From contig OZ237744.1 in the NCBI GenBank assembly GCA_965178125.1, positions 620,001 through 684,000 of the forward strand: a stretch of 64,000 nucleotides of DNA, written 5' to 3'. This DNA comes from Bilabrum cf. latius (lineage: Eukaryota > Bigyra: Bicosoecida > Bigyra > Bicosoecida). A program made the position numbers and the translations under genes. Under the pieces are notes generated by a model that saw nothing but the letters and a program-made list of their open reading frames with translations, was not told the DNA's origin and ran no database searches. Shown in pieces: positions 1 to 15,000 of this stretch. Position 1 is the first letter of the stretch, and every line of letters starts with the position of its first letter.

Positions 1-3000
1 GCCAGTCGTGCACGGACAAACTTCGCTGCGTCTGCGGCACATTGCACAAGCTGCTGGATAGCCTCTACGGATCCCATCTTCCCGCTGTCGTACGACGAGG
101 CATGTCTGTCAAGAAGAACGGGTGAATGCCGTGTCATCTGGCTTGCTGGAGCCATAGATCCCGCCAGCTGGATAGACTTGAGGATTGCAACGCCAGCAGA
201 TCCTTCGTTCGGATGGAGCATGACCTCTTGGATGAGCTGAACGGGGCCGTGGTCAGCGCCCGGCCATGGGAGGTTCGACACAGACACGCACTGCGGCAAT
301 GTTAGGCCAGCCTGGGCCAAGCCGACCCAGTTCACAGTGCGTCGAATTGATACAGCTGTTGCTACAGCAAAGGACGCACCAGTCAGCACACGCACATTAC
401 TAACACGTCCGCGGACCAGGCCACCAACCGCATAGCCATCTGGATCGATCGATCTCGACAGATCCACTGCCACTGACAAGGCTTCATGCGAAGCAAAAGG
501 CTAAACAGAGTCTTTCCAAGCAGTCCTTTCTTCCACTGTTGCATTTGATGGAGCCATTCTCTATAGAAGCTCATACCCTGATGCGGCTTGCACATCTGCG
601 GCGCGCAGCCAACTCGAGCCTGCAGCCGGAATTGGCGATGAGATCGTCACCCCCGGAAGTTGCAGGGGATCCTCCATCCCACCCGATTGCTCCAGCTGTA
701 GCTTCTGTAGCCAATTGCTTCTGCTCGAAATAGTCCAACTCGACACGATGCAGGTGGGCGGGCGATGCCGGCGCACTGACACCACAGCCTCATCGACTGC
801 TGTCTCGCCAGCAGCCGCTCGGCCAAACAGCTCTTCCGACAGCACTTGCTGCATCCTTACGCGCATCGTGTAGGTGACACCGTACACCATACCAGTGAGG
901 CTCGTGGAGACTTCGTCGACGCTTTCAATGGTTGCTGCTTGAAGTGCGTCAGCGCTGCTCTGCGACGTCTCGCCAGCCTCCGGGAACGCCCTAGTCACCT
1001 CCCAAGCCGTGTTCAGCATGTCTAACGGGACGAGAGCGATGCTTCCAGCGGCGCTAATTGACACTTCCGCACTGGTTGACACGGGATGCGCCACCCTGGC
1101 TTTCGCGGCGAGCGGGTCACCCACGTGCACAGATGCTGCCCGCTCAAGGCCATCGATGTCGCGAGCAACAAGACGCATCCTCAGTGCGAAGGGTTTGGCG
1201 GCCTGTGAAGAGCTCGCAGGCTTGTTCCCAGGGACGTATGCCTCCACAAAGGCCGCTGCAGCACCCATCGACTTCGATGGAATCGCATCGCCGTCTGAGG
1301 AGATCGGCGGCACAGGCCCAGGGCAGCCACGGATGCTTTGTCCCGGCTCAGGTCCGGTCTCACCGGCATGCAGAAGAGCCTCCACCCGTTCAGGTCTCAG
1401 CGGAATGCATGGCAGTTGCGAGTCGTCAGGGGAAATGAAAAGTGGCATGATCTCAAAATCTTGGACGGACTGTCCCTGAAGGTCCCACTCCCACCAAACG
1501 GCCTCGATGTCGGAATCAGGGTCAATGGTGCTGGACCCATCCAAGACGTACGCTCGCACTGCTCCACGAGAGTTTCGAACAAGTTCGGGCGATTCCATGG
1601 ATCTTTCTTGCTCTCTTCCAATCATAGCAGGTACACTAGATTGGAGAGCATCAAGATGCGCGGCAAACGCAGGCGGTACGGTGGCATTGGCGCACGTCAT
1701 ATTGGCTGGCACCAGCCCGCTCTGTGTTGAAACACCTTGGCAAAGGTACAGCCATTCACTCATGCCGTCCAAGGACCGGTCTTCAGTGCCAATCCTTGCG
1801 TGGAAGCCAGACGTGCCAGTGCTGTCTCCAGTCTCAGGAATCATTGGATCTGCTTCCACAACAATCTATCCGGATGAAGGGTCGATTTCGAACATTCCAC
1901 GGGGATAAACGGACCTGCTGGCTGAAGGCACAGGGGGCCATGCAATCCGCACAGACACAAACTTGTCATCAAAGCTACCCAACTCGTCATACACCCTCCC
2001 CTACAGCGAGAATCGAGGCCTTCCAAACCAGGGGACAGAGTGAAGATCCAGCAACGATACACCAGGACTGGCAAAGCGACCACCCGTTGCGCGCTACACG
2101 GCTGGTTCATCTACAATTGCGTTCGACCTGCGCTCATTCCCGATTCCGGCTGAAACGGTCACCTGGTCAAAGAAGCCAACAGAGCCCGCATTGAGAGAAA
2201 CGTGCCTCTGTACAGCGAGCCTCCATGCGTCTGTGAGACTCATGGTATCCCAGTCAGGCAGAGCGACTGGAACGTTTCGCAAGATTTGCGTAGCAGATGT
2301 TGAGTTTGAGGTTTCATTCTTGAATGACTCGCCAGCCGCTACTATACTCGTCGCAGCGGTGGAGTTAAGCCATGGCCTAGTCGCGTTGGGGCTCCAATAC
2401 AGACTGCAGTTGATTCCAATCTCTGCTGCATGACTCATCAGAATGCGGTCGACAGCAGATGCATTTGCAGATGAATTATTAAGCCGATGCCACAGACTGG
2501 CGCATATGCTGGCGTTCCTTTCCCAGTTCGAAATCCAGTTCTGCGCATCGGCAGTGATGCCGTCTCGGCGGCTCAATTCTTCCAAGGCAGCTACGTTCAC
2601 CCCGAAGCCCGGATGCCAAAGCATGGAGAGGCCTGTCAAGCGCAACGCCTCAACAACGGCGAGATCGTGCCAGTGTGATTGCACCGTAGCGTTGAATTCA
2701 GCAGTGCTTCCATTGCACAAATCGATCAAGGGCTCGCTGTCATTGCCGCGGATCAGCTGCTGTGCAGAGCTCAGAAGGCCGTCTCGGATGGACCACACCC
2801 CAGGCAACGTGCATGAATTCGACGAGTTTCCAAGAACCACCATCAGCGCTCGCTCAAGCGCAGCCTCATCCGGCAGAGCGCCCAGCAATTCAGTGCGTCG
2901 GGCTACCCAAGCATACTCGAAGATCTCGCCATCTCTATCAACCGACTTCTACAAGTCTAGCATGCTGACAGCAGAGGCATTAGCGGCCAGGCCATCTGGA

Positions 3001-6000
3001 GAGTCGTAGGCCTGCCCCCTCGATCGATCAGCAGTCTGTTCTGCTTCAAGGCTGCCCGCAATGATGCGGGTCAAGTCAACCGGGGCCACATCTCTCGACC
3101 AGCGCGTGCGTGAAAGCTCCGAGTACTGGCGTGCAGCGTGCTAAACAGCCGTTTCTAAGAAGCCGGGAAGGCTGTCTTCTTGTTGCACCCTATGCTCAGT
3201 TAGCATTGAAATGCCTTGAAGGCTGGTAGCTCCACCGCGTCGGGTCCGAGCAGCGGTGGCAGCTAGAATTGCGTCTGCCGCCACGACATACTCGTTTGAA
3301 GGAATGACCTCAGAAGGCAAAGACAACGGGGCTTCTCGAAGCAGACCAGCTCCAGCTCGATACAGGCCGCTCGAAGCATCACTGCCATTCAAGATGTTTG
3401 ACGCCCTGGCTTCAACAGCAAGTAGCGACGACGCAGCGTCGCCGAACGCAACTGCTATGGGTTTTTGGTTGTAGGCCATTCCAAACTGCGTGAGATGGCA
3501 CAGGTGCACAGAGTAGAGCTTCTTCTCGAAATCGATTCGCTCCCACTGTGGATCACACGTCTCCCGTGCGTGGATCCACTTCTCCTCCTCTGTATCCCAC
3601 AGGTGCAGCGCTGGGGCCCAGTCCTTGGCATCCGGCGCCTCCTCGACGGACGGGTCGTCATCTTGCTGTAGGCGGTCAAGCAGCGAGCCAACATCGTAGG
3701 CAAACGAGAGCACGATGGGTTTGTCGAACTGAAATCCTTCGATCTCCGAGCCGTTGCTGTCCTTCATCTTGATTGTAAATGAGTACCCGTCAAACTTCAA
3801 GTTGTTGCGTGGGGCTGTGGTCTTCAAGGGGTCCACCACATCCGGGTCTGACTCAACTTCATCTTCGTCGATCACACCGGCTTCAATCTTGCTTCCTGGT
3901 GGCGCTTGCACTGCGCCAGGCGGAATGACGATGCCTCCCGTTGTGGCGGGGGCACTGCTTCCATCTTCCCCATCCTGGCACTCGCCACTGGTGCAAACCA
4001 TGTCAAAGCCCATGGCCGTCGTCTCAGTGTCCGAAGGAACCATTTCATTCTTACCGAGTGTCATTCCATCGGTCCAGAAGGGTGCCGAAACGAGACCTGC
4101 ATGGTTCCAGGCCCTCAGCACCATTGCAATTCGGTCGCCTCGCTTGAGGCCTTCGAGGTTCAAATTCGCCATAAATCCGTTGTCTTCACAGCAGGACTAT
4201 TGACCCAGAACCGACGGATCGCTGGCAACGGGGTTGGCCTAGCGTGCTTCACCGACCCCGCCTTCACTGAGCAAGCGGTTGCCGGCATCTTCAAATCGCA
4301 CGACCCAATCCTCGTCTGTGATATTGCCAAGTGCAGACTCCCACAAGCTTGCGATTCGAGCCCTTTCATCTGGGTGCATTGATACTATGGCCGCCTCGTG
4401 CCCAAAACTCCATGTCCCTGATTCGTTGGAAGTGACGTTTGGGTTGGCGGGGGCCTACCACGAACTATTCAGCCCCACCGCTTCACTAGCGTTGCGAAGG
4501 ATGTTCATTGCCTCCCCATCGATGCGAATGACACCAAATTCGATAGAAGACACGCCACTTTCCCCGTCATCGGTTCGCCAGTTGCCAAAGTAGGCGTCTA
4601 TGAATGATGCCGTGTCAATGTCCGGACCACCGAAGCCATCGTGTGCCCAAAGAATACGAGGCGGAGTGGAGTCTGTCGCAAAGCCATCAGAGGATACCAG
4701 CGTCACAAGACCAGCAAAGTTAACAGCTGCAACACACGTGTAGTAATACTGCCCATCTTCCAGTGCAACATCAAAGCCAAACGAGGTGTTCATGCCAGCG
4801 TATTGCAAAGGAACAATGTCGAAGTCCGAGGAAATATCAAAACTAGTGGCCTCCAAGTCTCGCCAGACCTCAGGAAGCTAAGGTGACTGCGGACCAAAGT
4901 TAGATTCAGTTGTAATTACCCCACTTTCTTCATCCAAGCTTTGCTATACGTCTCGGGTAGAATCAGCATCGCTGCCCTCATTTGCCTCAGCAAACTCGGT
5001 GTCGCCTTCGTATCGAACAATCCAGCCTGCATTGCGCCATGACCTAGCTTCAGCTCTCGACTGGGGTACTGTTCGATGCAGTTGGTCATCGCACGGTCGA
5101 GTGGCAAGCCCAACAAGGTAGGCAGCGACTTGCGATTCATCGTCCCTGAACGGTGGCCATGCCACTCGGAGTCCGGAGTCAAGCCGCGCAGTTCCGTCCG
5201 CATCTTCGTCTTCCGCACTACCTCCCAAGTCTATAATTGGACCAGTTGGAACAGGAGGCGTGTCATCTACCAGGAACTCGTCGCTTGGTCTCTCGAGGTA
5301 CGCACCGGACGATGTAATGCCACGAACTTGCAGCACGTACGTGGCACCGTTCTACATGGTCAAGTTCGTCCGAGTAGTCTCAAAAGCCGCTTGTCCAGCC
5401 CCATGGTGACCAGTACCACCAACACTTGCGGAAGAAGGCCGACCAGCGCACTCATCACCCTCCGTACAGGCAGAGCACTAGGTTGACAGGCCCCCATGTG
5501 ATCGCAGCAGGGTAGCAAAACCATCATACTCACTGTTCAATGTCGCCCAGTCGGACGGTGGCAGCAGAGCGCTAGTCTACCCGAAGGACACCTCTGACTC
5601 AAAATCAACATCTGTGGCGTTTAAGGTTGCATTGATGCCACCTACTCGGTCTACAAACCCGCACGGTGCGCAGAAGTACGGCACAGCTGGCCAAACGGAA
5701 TCCGCTTTTCTTGAACGCCGCACCTGGTCTCTACTACAGTGTGCGGTAAAATGCACTCTGCCTCGACCTTCAGCCTTGGAACGGGCGTATTCGAGGCTGC
5801 GAAGCAAGGTACTGTCCACAAGGGACTGCTCGCTGAGCGTAGCAACGCCATCGCCGAGCTGAGCTGCCACTGCAGCAACAACATCAGAACCCGCGTTGAA
5901 GTCGTCATGCGATGTGCCACGCCAACTGCCCACAGCCGGGGCAGTTGAGACACCCTGCAGTACTCCGGTAGGAGATACATCAACTGTTGCCGCGCTGTGC

Positions 6001-9000
6001 GCCACTAACAGCTGCTGGATTGCACTGGGATGCCAGATGGTATCATTTGGCTAGACTGGCAGCACTGGTTGGGACGGCTGTCCCTCACCAGGAATGCTGC
6101 CTGGATCGGACCCTCCTGACTGCCGGGAGTCTGCCTGCAGCTTCGACCTCTGAGCTTGGAGGCCAGAATAGCTCCCGGCGGGGTGCGAAGAAGGCAGCAG
6201 TCGGCCGACGACATGGCAGGGCGGTGCGTCCTCGTCTACCCCGGATCCCAAGAATCCAGCTGGCTGAACCGCAAGAACCGTTATCAAGCTAGCACGCTCT
6301 GCAAAGTCGAAATGTCCAGACTCTTCGTGTGATACGTTAAATAGCAGGCTCGGAACAACCTGCTCCGTGACGAACACTAGCGCCTCAGCAGATTCAGATG
6401 GGTCCCTTGCTACGGGAGACTGCACCTGGCTATACTGCTCAAGGCCTGCGTCTCGCAGCGAACGCATTGTGTGCAGATAGGCGTGGGAGCTCGATCCTGC
6501 CCTGTCTCTGCTGCTACGCAGCTTGAGCACATCCATGGTGGCCCCTGCCGCACCACCCACTTCCACGCCAGCGTAGTGGCACCTCAACTCCGGCTTGTCT
6601 TGGGAGTCATGGCCGTACACGTACACCCGGCCTTCCATAGCATCTCCACCAAATGGATTACTCACTGCAAGAATATCGTCTCTGCCAGCTATTGCCGCAC
6701 CGAAGCCAACTCGCTGCAGTATTGACACTTCATCACCAGTGGCCCGGACCCCTAGGCTACCCGGAGCTACATTGGAAACATCGGGTTCGACCAAGCGGGC
6801 TACGACGGATACCCTTGGAATCTGGTCACGACCGGTTTCCGCACAGCTGCTAGCAGCAAATGAAACATAGTTAGAGAAAGAGCCGTTATGCACGGCATGG
6901 TCAGCGGCTGCATAGACCGGTCCATCGTCACGACAAACTGTACCGGACTCGAGGCTGCTTGACAGCACAGTCACATGTCCCTGAACGAGACTTTCCTTAT
7001 CCACGAGACGAAGCGACGTCTTTCTTCTACCAGTTGCGGCCAGCATTGACGCTACAGCAGAGATGCCGTCATGCAGCACGATCGAGGTGGCGACTGCCAG
7101 CTGGTAGGTTGCCTTCCCCTCAAAACTTCTACTGGAGAGCACAGAGGTCGATGCACCGAATCGAGGCTCAATCAGCCGACTCGTCGTATTGCTCCACAGA
7201 GACGAACCAGAATTCATGGCAGAACCAGCCGGTAGAGACTCTTGCATGTGAACACAGCTCCCATTGGTCCATGCGGCCCTGTGCAGTGCGCCAGGATGAG
7301 TGTGCGGGCCCACAACGCTAGAAACGGGAGCTGGCATGCACAGCTCAACAGCGCCAGGCACAAGCAGAACGTTGCGGCCGTTCGTGGCGTCACTGGACAG
7401 AATAGCTTGATCAGCAGCTCCTGACCACGCAAACATGCCAAGGGCATCGTCGATCCTGTGCCCCACAGCCAGTGACCACGGGAAAGCAGCTTCAGGCAGC
7501 ACAGCAGCTGCGGCAGCCGCCGACCCGACCCATGCACTAGAGTAGCTTACTGAGGCAGAGCTTGCCACAGCATTGCTTGAAACTTGAACGTGCAGTGCTG
7601 GGGCGGCCATGCTGCTGTTTCGCAGCTAAATCCGGCCAGTAGCCTTGCGCGCTCGCAGCAAATCGAAAGACACCTCAGCATGAGGTAGCGTACTCGAGGA
7701 TCCACGCGCACGCGCCTCCAGTAGAGCAGCTGCCCCCTCTTCCGTGGCTGCGAGCAGCAGTGCAGGCATTGCAATCGTGTCATGACTCGATCGATATCTA
7801 GATCCTGAAACTCTGCCACCGCAGGCAAGCCTGGCAGTCTGCGCACTTGCGATCCGGCCAGGCGACGAAGCAACGGAGACTATCGTTCCAATAGAGCTAA
7901 TGCGACCAGTATCATTTGAAGCGAGCTCAACTGAAGCCGCTGGAACGTCGCTGCGATGGAGTGGAAGTAGCTGCAGCTCGCCATGACTCCCAACGGCGGC
8001 ATAAAGCACCGCGGGCACTGCAAGATCTCCGTGAGAAGACAACTTCGAGGCAGCCATCAAGATGAGGTCGTTGCGAATGGGCTGAAGCAAGCTTCTGGTT
8101 CGTGACCCTGCCAACCAATCAGACCCAGCCTCTGAAACGTCAACTACAAATGTACCGGTTGACTCGATGGCGGTAGCAAGACGACAAGCTGCCGCCGATG
8201 GGGCTTGTCCACCATCAAATGCATCACTAAAATCCCAACTAATGGAGACGGCGCCTCCATGACCAAAGCCTCTGCTCGTCGAAATCCCAGTGCGGCCAGA
8301 CCTTGCCGGTGCCAGTGCAACATCCTCGGTGCCATCCCAGACGTCCCTCGCTCCTGGCATGCCTTGCACAGGTAAGAAGCCGTCACTGCAGCAAGGACCA
8401 CTTGATGGCACAAACTCAGATACAGTTTTGAAGCCAAAGCGCTTGAACTCGAACTCACCCTAGAGCGGCTCATTGCTTGGTCCAGATACAACAGACTCCG
8501 GGATTTCCACAACAACAGAGCCGTTAGAATCCAACCCATTCGCACCCACCTCATCAAATTCAACTTCTGTTGAGTTGTTTGACACCGTGGACGAGTCATT
8601 GCCAGGCTGCGTCTTGTTGTCGTCGTTCTTGGCAGAGTGCACATCAATCATGTACATGACGGTCGAAGCCGCAGTCGCGCGGAACTCTGGCGGCTCGGCG
8701 TCGTCAGGTCCCGAGTCGAGGGTGCTTGCGATATCACCGAAGCCTTGCAGCTCTGGACAAATAAGGGCTTGCAACTCGCTACCTGGTTGCAGCGAAGCTG
8801 GATCTAAAATGTGCATGAGCTAGGCGGTGACATCTTGAGTCGAAGCGATGATTGCAGAAGGTCCGTCACTCTCCGCGTTGGACGATGGGTTCTAGCTCCC
8901 GGTAGACTCCTCGACTACGCCCTCAGCCGGAAGGTCGTCTTGCGAGGCTTGCTAATCGAAAGAGTCTGTCGATCCTCTAGCTCCTTGCAACAGCTCTTCA

Positions 9001-12000
9001 AAATTTACTCCACTTCTGTTGAAGGCGACTTCCACCTTCGCAAATATCTGATCGCGGCGCTGCACTTCGACGATTCGAACTCGTCCGAAGCATGGCAGCC
9101 CACCGCCCTCGACGACTACTCCATCACTGACCGCCTCTGACATACCGCCTGCCTTGTTCCACACACGAACCGCACACGCATAAACCTCACCACGATTCAA
9201 GTCAAGTCCACCAAAAGTGACAGTTGCCAGTCCCAGCGAGTCCGTCCAGTCGGCCACAACCTCACCACCCCACCAGTTGGCTGCTGGCGACAAGGCACCG
9301 TTTGAAGTAGCTGAAGCAACAACACTTCCATCTATTGGGTCTGCAGGACGATCCGTGGGTAGCTCGGATGACGTTGCATTGCCATCCGCGTCCACTTCAA
9401 AGGTTGGCCTGTTGGATGCCAAGTCCTCAAACTGTCTACTGCCTCCAAACCGGTCGCTGGAAGAGACCAAGCGCACAACAGAAAATTGCGCAGTGTCGAG
9501 ACCGGATTCATCGTCAGACCAGCCCGAAAGGCCGCACTGGATCGTGTTCAATGATGCAGTAAAATCAACATCCGAGGCTAGCGGTATAGACCCCGGGTGG
9601 CCGCGTAGTCTAGCAAGATCCCATGAGCTGTATAGACCAGCCTTCAGCGTAGGAGCATCGTCTTCATCTGAAGCGTCCTCACCGGGCCTTTCAAATGTCG
9701 AGTTCAAAGTGCTATTCTAGTCTCGGACTGGCGAGCCTCGAGTACTGCTGTTTCCTTCAAACTTGGTGGTCTGGACAGCATCCAGGGTAAGGACGCCTCT
9801 GGGATCGATGGTGCTGTTGTTCGACAATACCGCATCAGCTGCGCCCTGTCCTTCTTCAACGACGAGGTCATCACCAGGCAGCAGGTCTAGCACACCGCTA
9901 CCGAAGCCACTGTGAACCCTAGGCGGCGATGAGTCAACAACCAGACGTCCAGAGAATACTGTTCGATTCAGGCCAGCTTTGTTGGCTGCAATGACCGTAG
10001 CATACAGACTGGTACCGTCCGTAATGTTTAAGTCCGCAACCCAAACATAGAACGCGAGAGGTTGGGGTGGCTGGACGGTTTCGCTGGCGCGGTTTTGCAG
10101 CGATTCAGCAATCTAGTCAGCCAGCGACTGGTTCGTACCCGATAGCTGCGTTTCTTCTTGCACTCGAGGTGTTAGAGCAGCTTCAGCGTAAATTTGGAGC
10201 GGCAGAATATCATCGCCGCCTTCGACGGTACCAACGGAAACGAAGAACCGCAAGGGTGGCACTGTGAGGTCTCGCCCTTGCAGCTGCGGGCTGCTGACAA
10301 GATTGTCTTCGAAGGCGCCAACGTCTGCTATGGACTCTGGGTCAAAGAAGGACAAAAACTTGAATGCCACTTGCGTGCTTGATCTCTAGTACTGCACAGG
10401 CTGCAGCAATCCGAGCTCTCTGACCTGATCCTCTGTCAAGGCAACTTGCACTGCAGTGCTGGCTGACGTGTCGTTCTGGCCTGCGCTTGATCCTTCAAGC
10501 AGTACATCCGGAGCTACGTCATCAAGTGATAGCCCATCCACCTGCAAAAATTCTACCAAGCCGCCTTCAGGTGGGGAGTCGTCAAGACGACCACTGACAC
10601 CTCGAGTCATCTCCACACCAGCGCCGTTGACGAGGCCCATGGTGACGTGGAATACAAAACCAATCTCTGGGGGAAGCCCAGCTGCGTGTCGAGCTCGCAC
10701 TCGATCGTGACGTGCCGCTCGGGCAGCTCCGAACCGGAACAGCGAAGCAAGTGTATCGTCAGGGGTCAGAGACCTGGTCACAAGGCTTGCGTTGTCAAAA
10801 ACCGGCTGAGCGTCGCCGATAGAGTCCAACAAGCTGACCTAACCAACAGCCAAAACGTTGGCTGGTAACTGCTAGCATGGCAGAAGGTCACTGCCGCCGA
10901 CCTCAGACCCAACACACCACCAGGCCTTCTTGATGCCAGACTCAGGGTCACTTACTCCCTGCCAATGAAATGATAAGTCGGACCATCGGCCCAACCAGGC
11001 ATTTGTCTTGAGTACTTGCACGACCGGTGGACTTGGGTCGGCAACAAAACCCGGAGAGCGGGCCTCACACCACATGTTGCCTTGATCAAACCCACGGACA
11101 TGTGCCTGGTAGGTGATTCCTGGCCGCAAGGAGAGGCCACCAGCCCCCCCATCAGAACTATCACCGGCATCAGTCCACCCGAGAGGACATTCGGTTCCAG
11201 CAACGTTACACACCCGGAAATAGTACCTCGAAATCGATGTGTCTGCATCTGTCCAACCACCACCGTGCCATGCAACGCTCGAAGCATCTCGTGTGAAAGC
11301 AATCCCGCTGCTGCGAGCAGATGAAGTGAGCTGCCTGACTCCATCCCGGACCCAGGCATTCTCGCAATTCGGCGGGTCAACGTCAACCACAACTCCGTCA
11401 GATGCGAATCGGACTACGCGACCGGCACCATTCTCCACCCAAATTGAAGCAAAATACCGACCCCGAGCCTGCAGTGGCAGCCGGGTAAATGTCACATTGC
11501 CGGTAGGATCAGCGATGGCAGCCTCAGAGGAAAGTTCTGGCTATCCAGAAATGACGTGCTTGGCGACGACATCATCAGCGAACGGCTGTCGGCCAAGAGC
11601 CATCCAAATGCGAATCACACCACTCTCCGCATCTACAATGTCAGACCAAGCCACCGCGAGCTGCTGCTGATCGAACGTCACGGCGAGGTCAACAGGGACG
11701 CCCTGATCATCGAACACACGAGTCGTGGCCCCAGCGATGTCGGAGCGCGACGCTGGGGGCTGCGAAGGCAAGCGTGCTGCTACAGAATCCCCACTCGGCA
11801 GTGTCACGTTTTCTACTTTCGCAGGCAGGGCGTTTGCAGATGCGTTAAGGAGCTGAACTGCCGGATCGCTGCCAGCTGCTGACGCAACTCCACCTGGCCC
11901 TCCAGGGGCAGCAACATCTGCGAGGACACCAATCTGCGGAGGGGATAGGTCGAGTTGAGATGCATCGGAGCAGTCGAATAGCGACCGTCCAGCCCTGTTG

Positions 12001-15000
12001 ACCAGGCGCAGGCAGGCAACAAAAGAGATTCTGGAGCTACCATCATCGCTGAGCACTGCATCCCGGCCTGCTGCCGTCAGCACCGCTGCCCCTTCAGACA
12101 AAAGACTGCCTACAGATACACTTCCCTATGTCGCAGGAACAGAGGCACAGCTGACATAACCAGACGGATCCACCGACGAAGGACCAATGCAAATCTGCGC
12201 TGTTCCTATGCCGCTGTCATCGTCCGTGAATCCATGGAAATCTACCTGTACCTCGTCCCAGGATGCGAAAAAACGCCGGCTCATTGAAAGTGTAGCAGTA
12301 GGTAAGGCAACTGGGTCTGTCACGTCTACCGTAAAACCGTCACTCTCAAACGTGGACTGGTGACCTGCTCCATCAGTTGCTCGCAGCAGAGCAACATATC
12401 GAGCACCATCAGTCAGCCTTCGGCTCACGTCGACCTGGGCCTCCCCGATGACCACACCAGGCACCGGTACCGCAACTTGCCCGAGTGGTGTCCCCGCAGA
12501 CTGCAGTTCGGCCCCGCTTGATTCCTCCGCGCCGGTCACGATGGCACCATGAGCACCTCCAACGACAGTCCATGGCAATGGGCACGCTTCAGTGGGCTCA
12601 ATTCCTGCCGGGTTCGCGCCTGGTGCACACAGTGCGATTTCGACAGCAGCGATTCCGGATCCGTACTCGTCATCCTGAAGCACCCACGCAATCGTGAACT
12701 AGTCATCCATTTGAACGAAATCAGAATCCATCTATCTGACAGCTCTGATAACATATCTTGAATCGATTGGATTTGCAGATGCGTTCATAGGAGAATCTGC
12801 GCCTGATGAAACGCTGGGGTCCAACGCCCTGGCAAGCGGATTCCAGCGCAAAGAGGCCACACCCATGTCATTGATCGCAACTGTTGGTGGGGGTGACAGG
12901 ACATCGGCGATCGTGAAGGCGTTGCCGTTGGTGCTCTCCTGACTGGAGTCCAACAGTGACTCCAGTGCTGACTTCGCTGTTCCGAAAATGACTGCCCCAC
13001 TTGGGCTTGCAGGAGTTGAAACTGCCCCTAACTCACGAATCAGCTCGGCTTGCATCGATGAATCGACCACTAGCACATCACTCAATGCACCAGCAACAGG
13101 CCCTTGCGAGTCAACAGCAAGTGACTAGCTGAAAAACACGGATTCCTACCCAGCCCCATTCGTCAGCACAACTACAGCTACGTAGTTGCCGCTGGAAGAG
13201 GCATCGTGCGGCTTGAGCTGGACCTGGTCTATTAATACAACCTCATCTTCAGCAGCAGGCAGCTGGCCAAGCTAATACCTCGCAACTACAGTGCTGGCCA
13301 GCTTGGCTTGAGCGCACTCAGGGCGACTACTGGACATTGCATGAACCAATGTGTGAGCGCGTGACCGGTCGGCTACACACTGCGCAGTCGACTGTGACGA
13401 TCGCAACAAGGTCTGGCATTGGTGCTCGCCACTTAGATTCGGGCACTCCCAAATTGATACTAGACCTTGAACAACCGCAGACTCAGCATCGCCGATACCG
13501 TGCCATGCAACGGCCACGGCAGGGTCTGCGCTAAGGGCGAGCAAAGCACTTTGGCGAGACTAATCAAGCGACTAGGCACTTACGAAGTACACACCAGGCT
13601 CAGCAAGCTGATCTCCAGACTGGGTAGCGCTCCCGAAATCTCCGGGTCGCGCCATGTTGGTTAGACTGCTTGGAGACATTAGAGTAACATGCAGTTCATC
13701 AGGCCTAATTCGGTCCCCAGAAAGTCGCACCGGCGGCGTTGGGTCAATCTGAAACGGACCGAACGACTGGGCTGAGGCTAAGCCAGAATCGCCAATGGCA
13801 ACAATAGTCATGAAATATTCAGCACCAGTCCTGTTTGTGCTTAAAACCGCAGAAGCGTTCAGAAGAGAGCCTTTGCCGTCGATGCAGACGGGGCAACACG
13901 TTCTTGATGCGGCCACCTCTGAGCAAACTGAAGCCAATGAAACTCGCAGCAGGTCGCTTGCGCCCTGTCCGCGAACCACGCCGATTGCTTTCTCAGGAAC
14001 TGCCAACAGTGGCATAATATCGTCGAACCCGGGGGCAAATCCGATGGACCAATCGTACCCAACCACCCCACTGCCCAACGTATCATCGAACGGGGCGAAC
14101 TCGAGCGATGCCGCCTCGAGGGAGGGTGCAAATAAGGTCGAATCTGAATCAGGAACCTGTGCTGCTGCACTAGGAGCAACAGTTGTGTGCACAAAACCAT
14201 CCGAAACTTGGACAGATTGCAGCCCTAAAGCATCGACTACTCTGACAAAAGACACATAGGCCACTCCACCTTGCAATTCGGATCGCGATGTACCGGCTTG
14301 GCCATGAACGGCCAGGGCTGGCCCGAGCACTGGGTCTAGGTACGACCCACTGCTGTCCTTAGGAACCAACATACTAGTCCACGGAACAACGCATGAATGC
14401 ATGCCAGGCGGCATAGGCTGGCCGACCTGAGGCTCTCGAACAAATCTAGAGGTATCGTCGGCCGCATCGAGAGCCATCGACGCGGTTGTAGAAATACCGC
14501 ACACGGTCCACTCTGCAGCAATGACCGGGGTAGTCGAAGCGTCAACGCCAAGCGCTGTTTCATTCCTCTATAAAAGCTGCTCATTGATACTGCGCGACGC
14601 ACGGATATCAGATATGAGTGCAGTTACGCCAATGATCCCAGGGTCTGCCCAAGCATCAACATCTCGAGGCGCACTTGGACCGCAAGCAGCAGTTGAAGAG
14701 CATGCTGCAATGCTGCCAGCATCTAACACTTGCAGAATATCAGGGGAGTCCCCAGCCAGTGCAGCCGTAAGAGCTACGGCTGAAGTTTCCCCAGCAGCGT
14801 TGGTAGCGTCGACAACAACTGTCACTCCATCAAATCCATCCATCCTAGGCAGGTGCTCATCCAAGGAATACCACCCACGAAGCCCGGCTGGTAGCCAATC
14901 GCTGTCTACAATCTACTCTCGGGTACTACATGGCGACATGAAGTCCAGCGAATCTACTCGAATAAGGCGCGATCGGGGGGCCATTTGGGACGATACAGCA

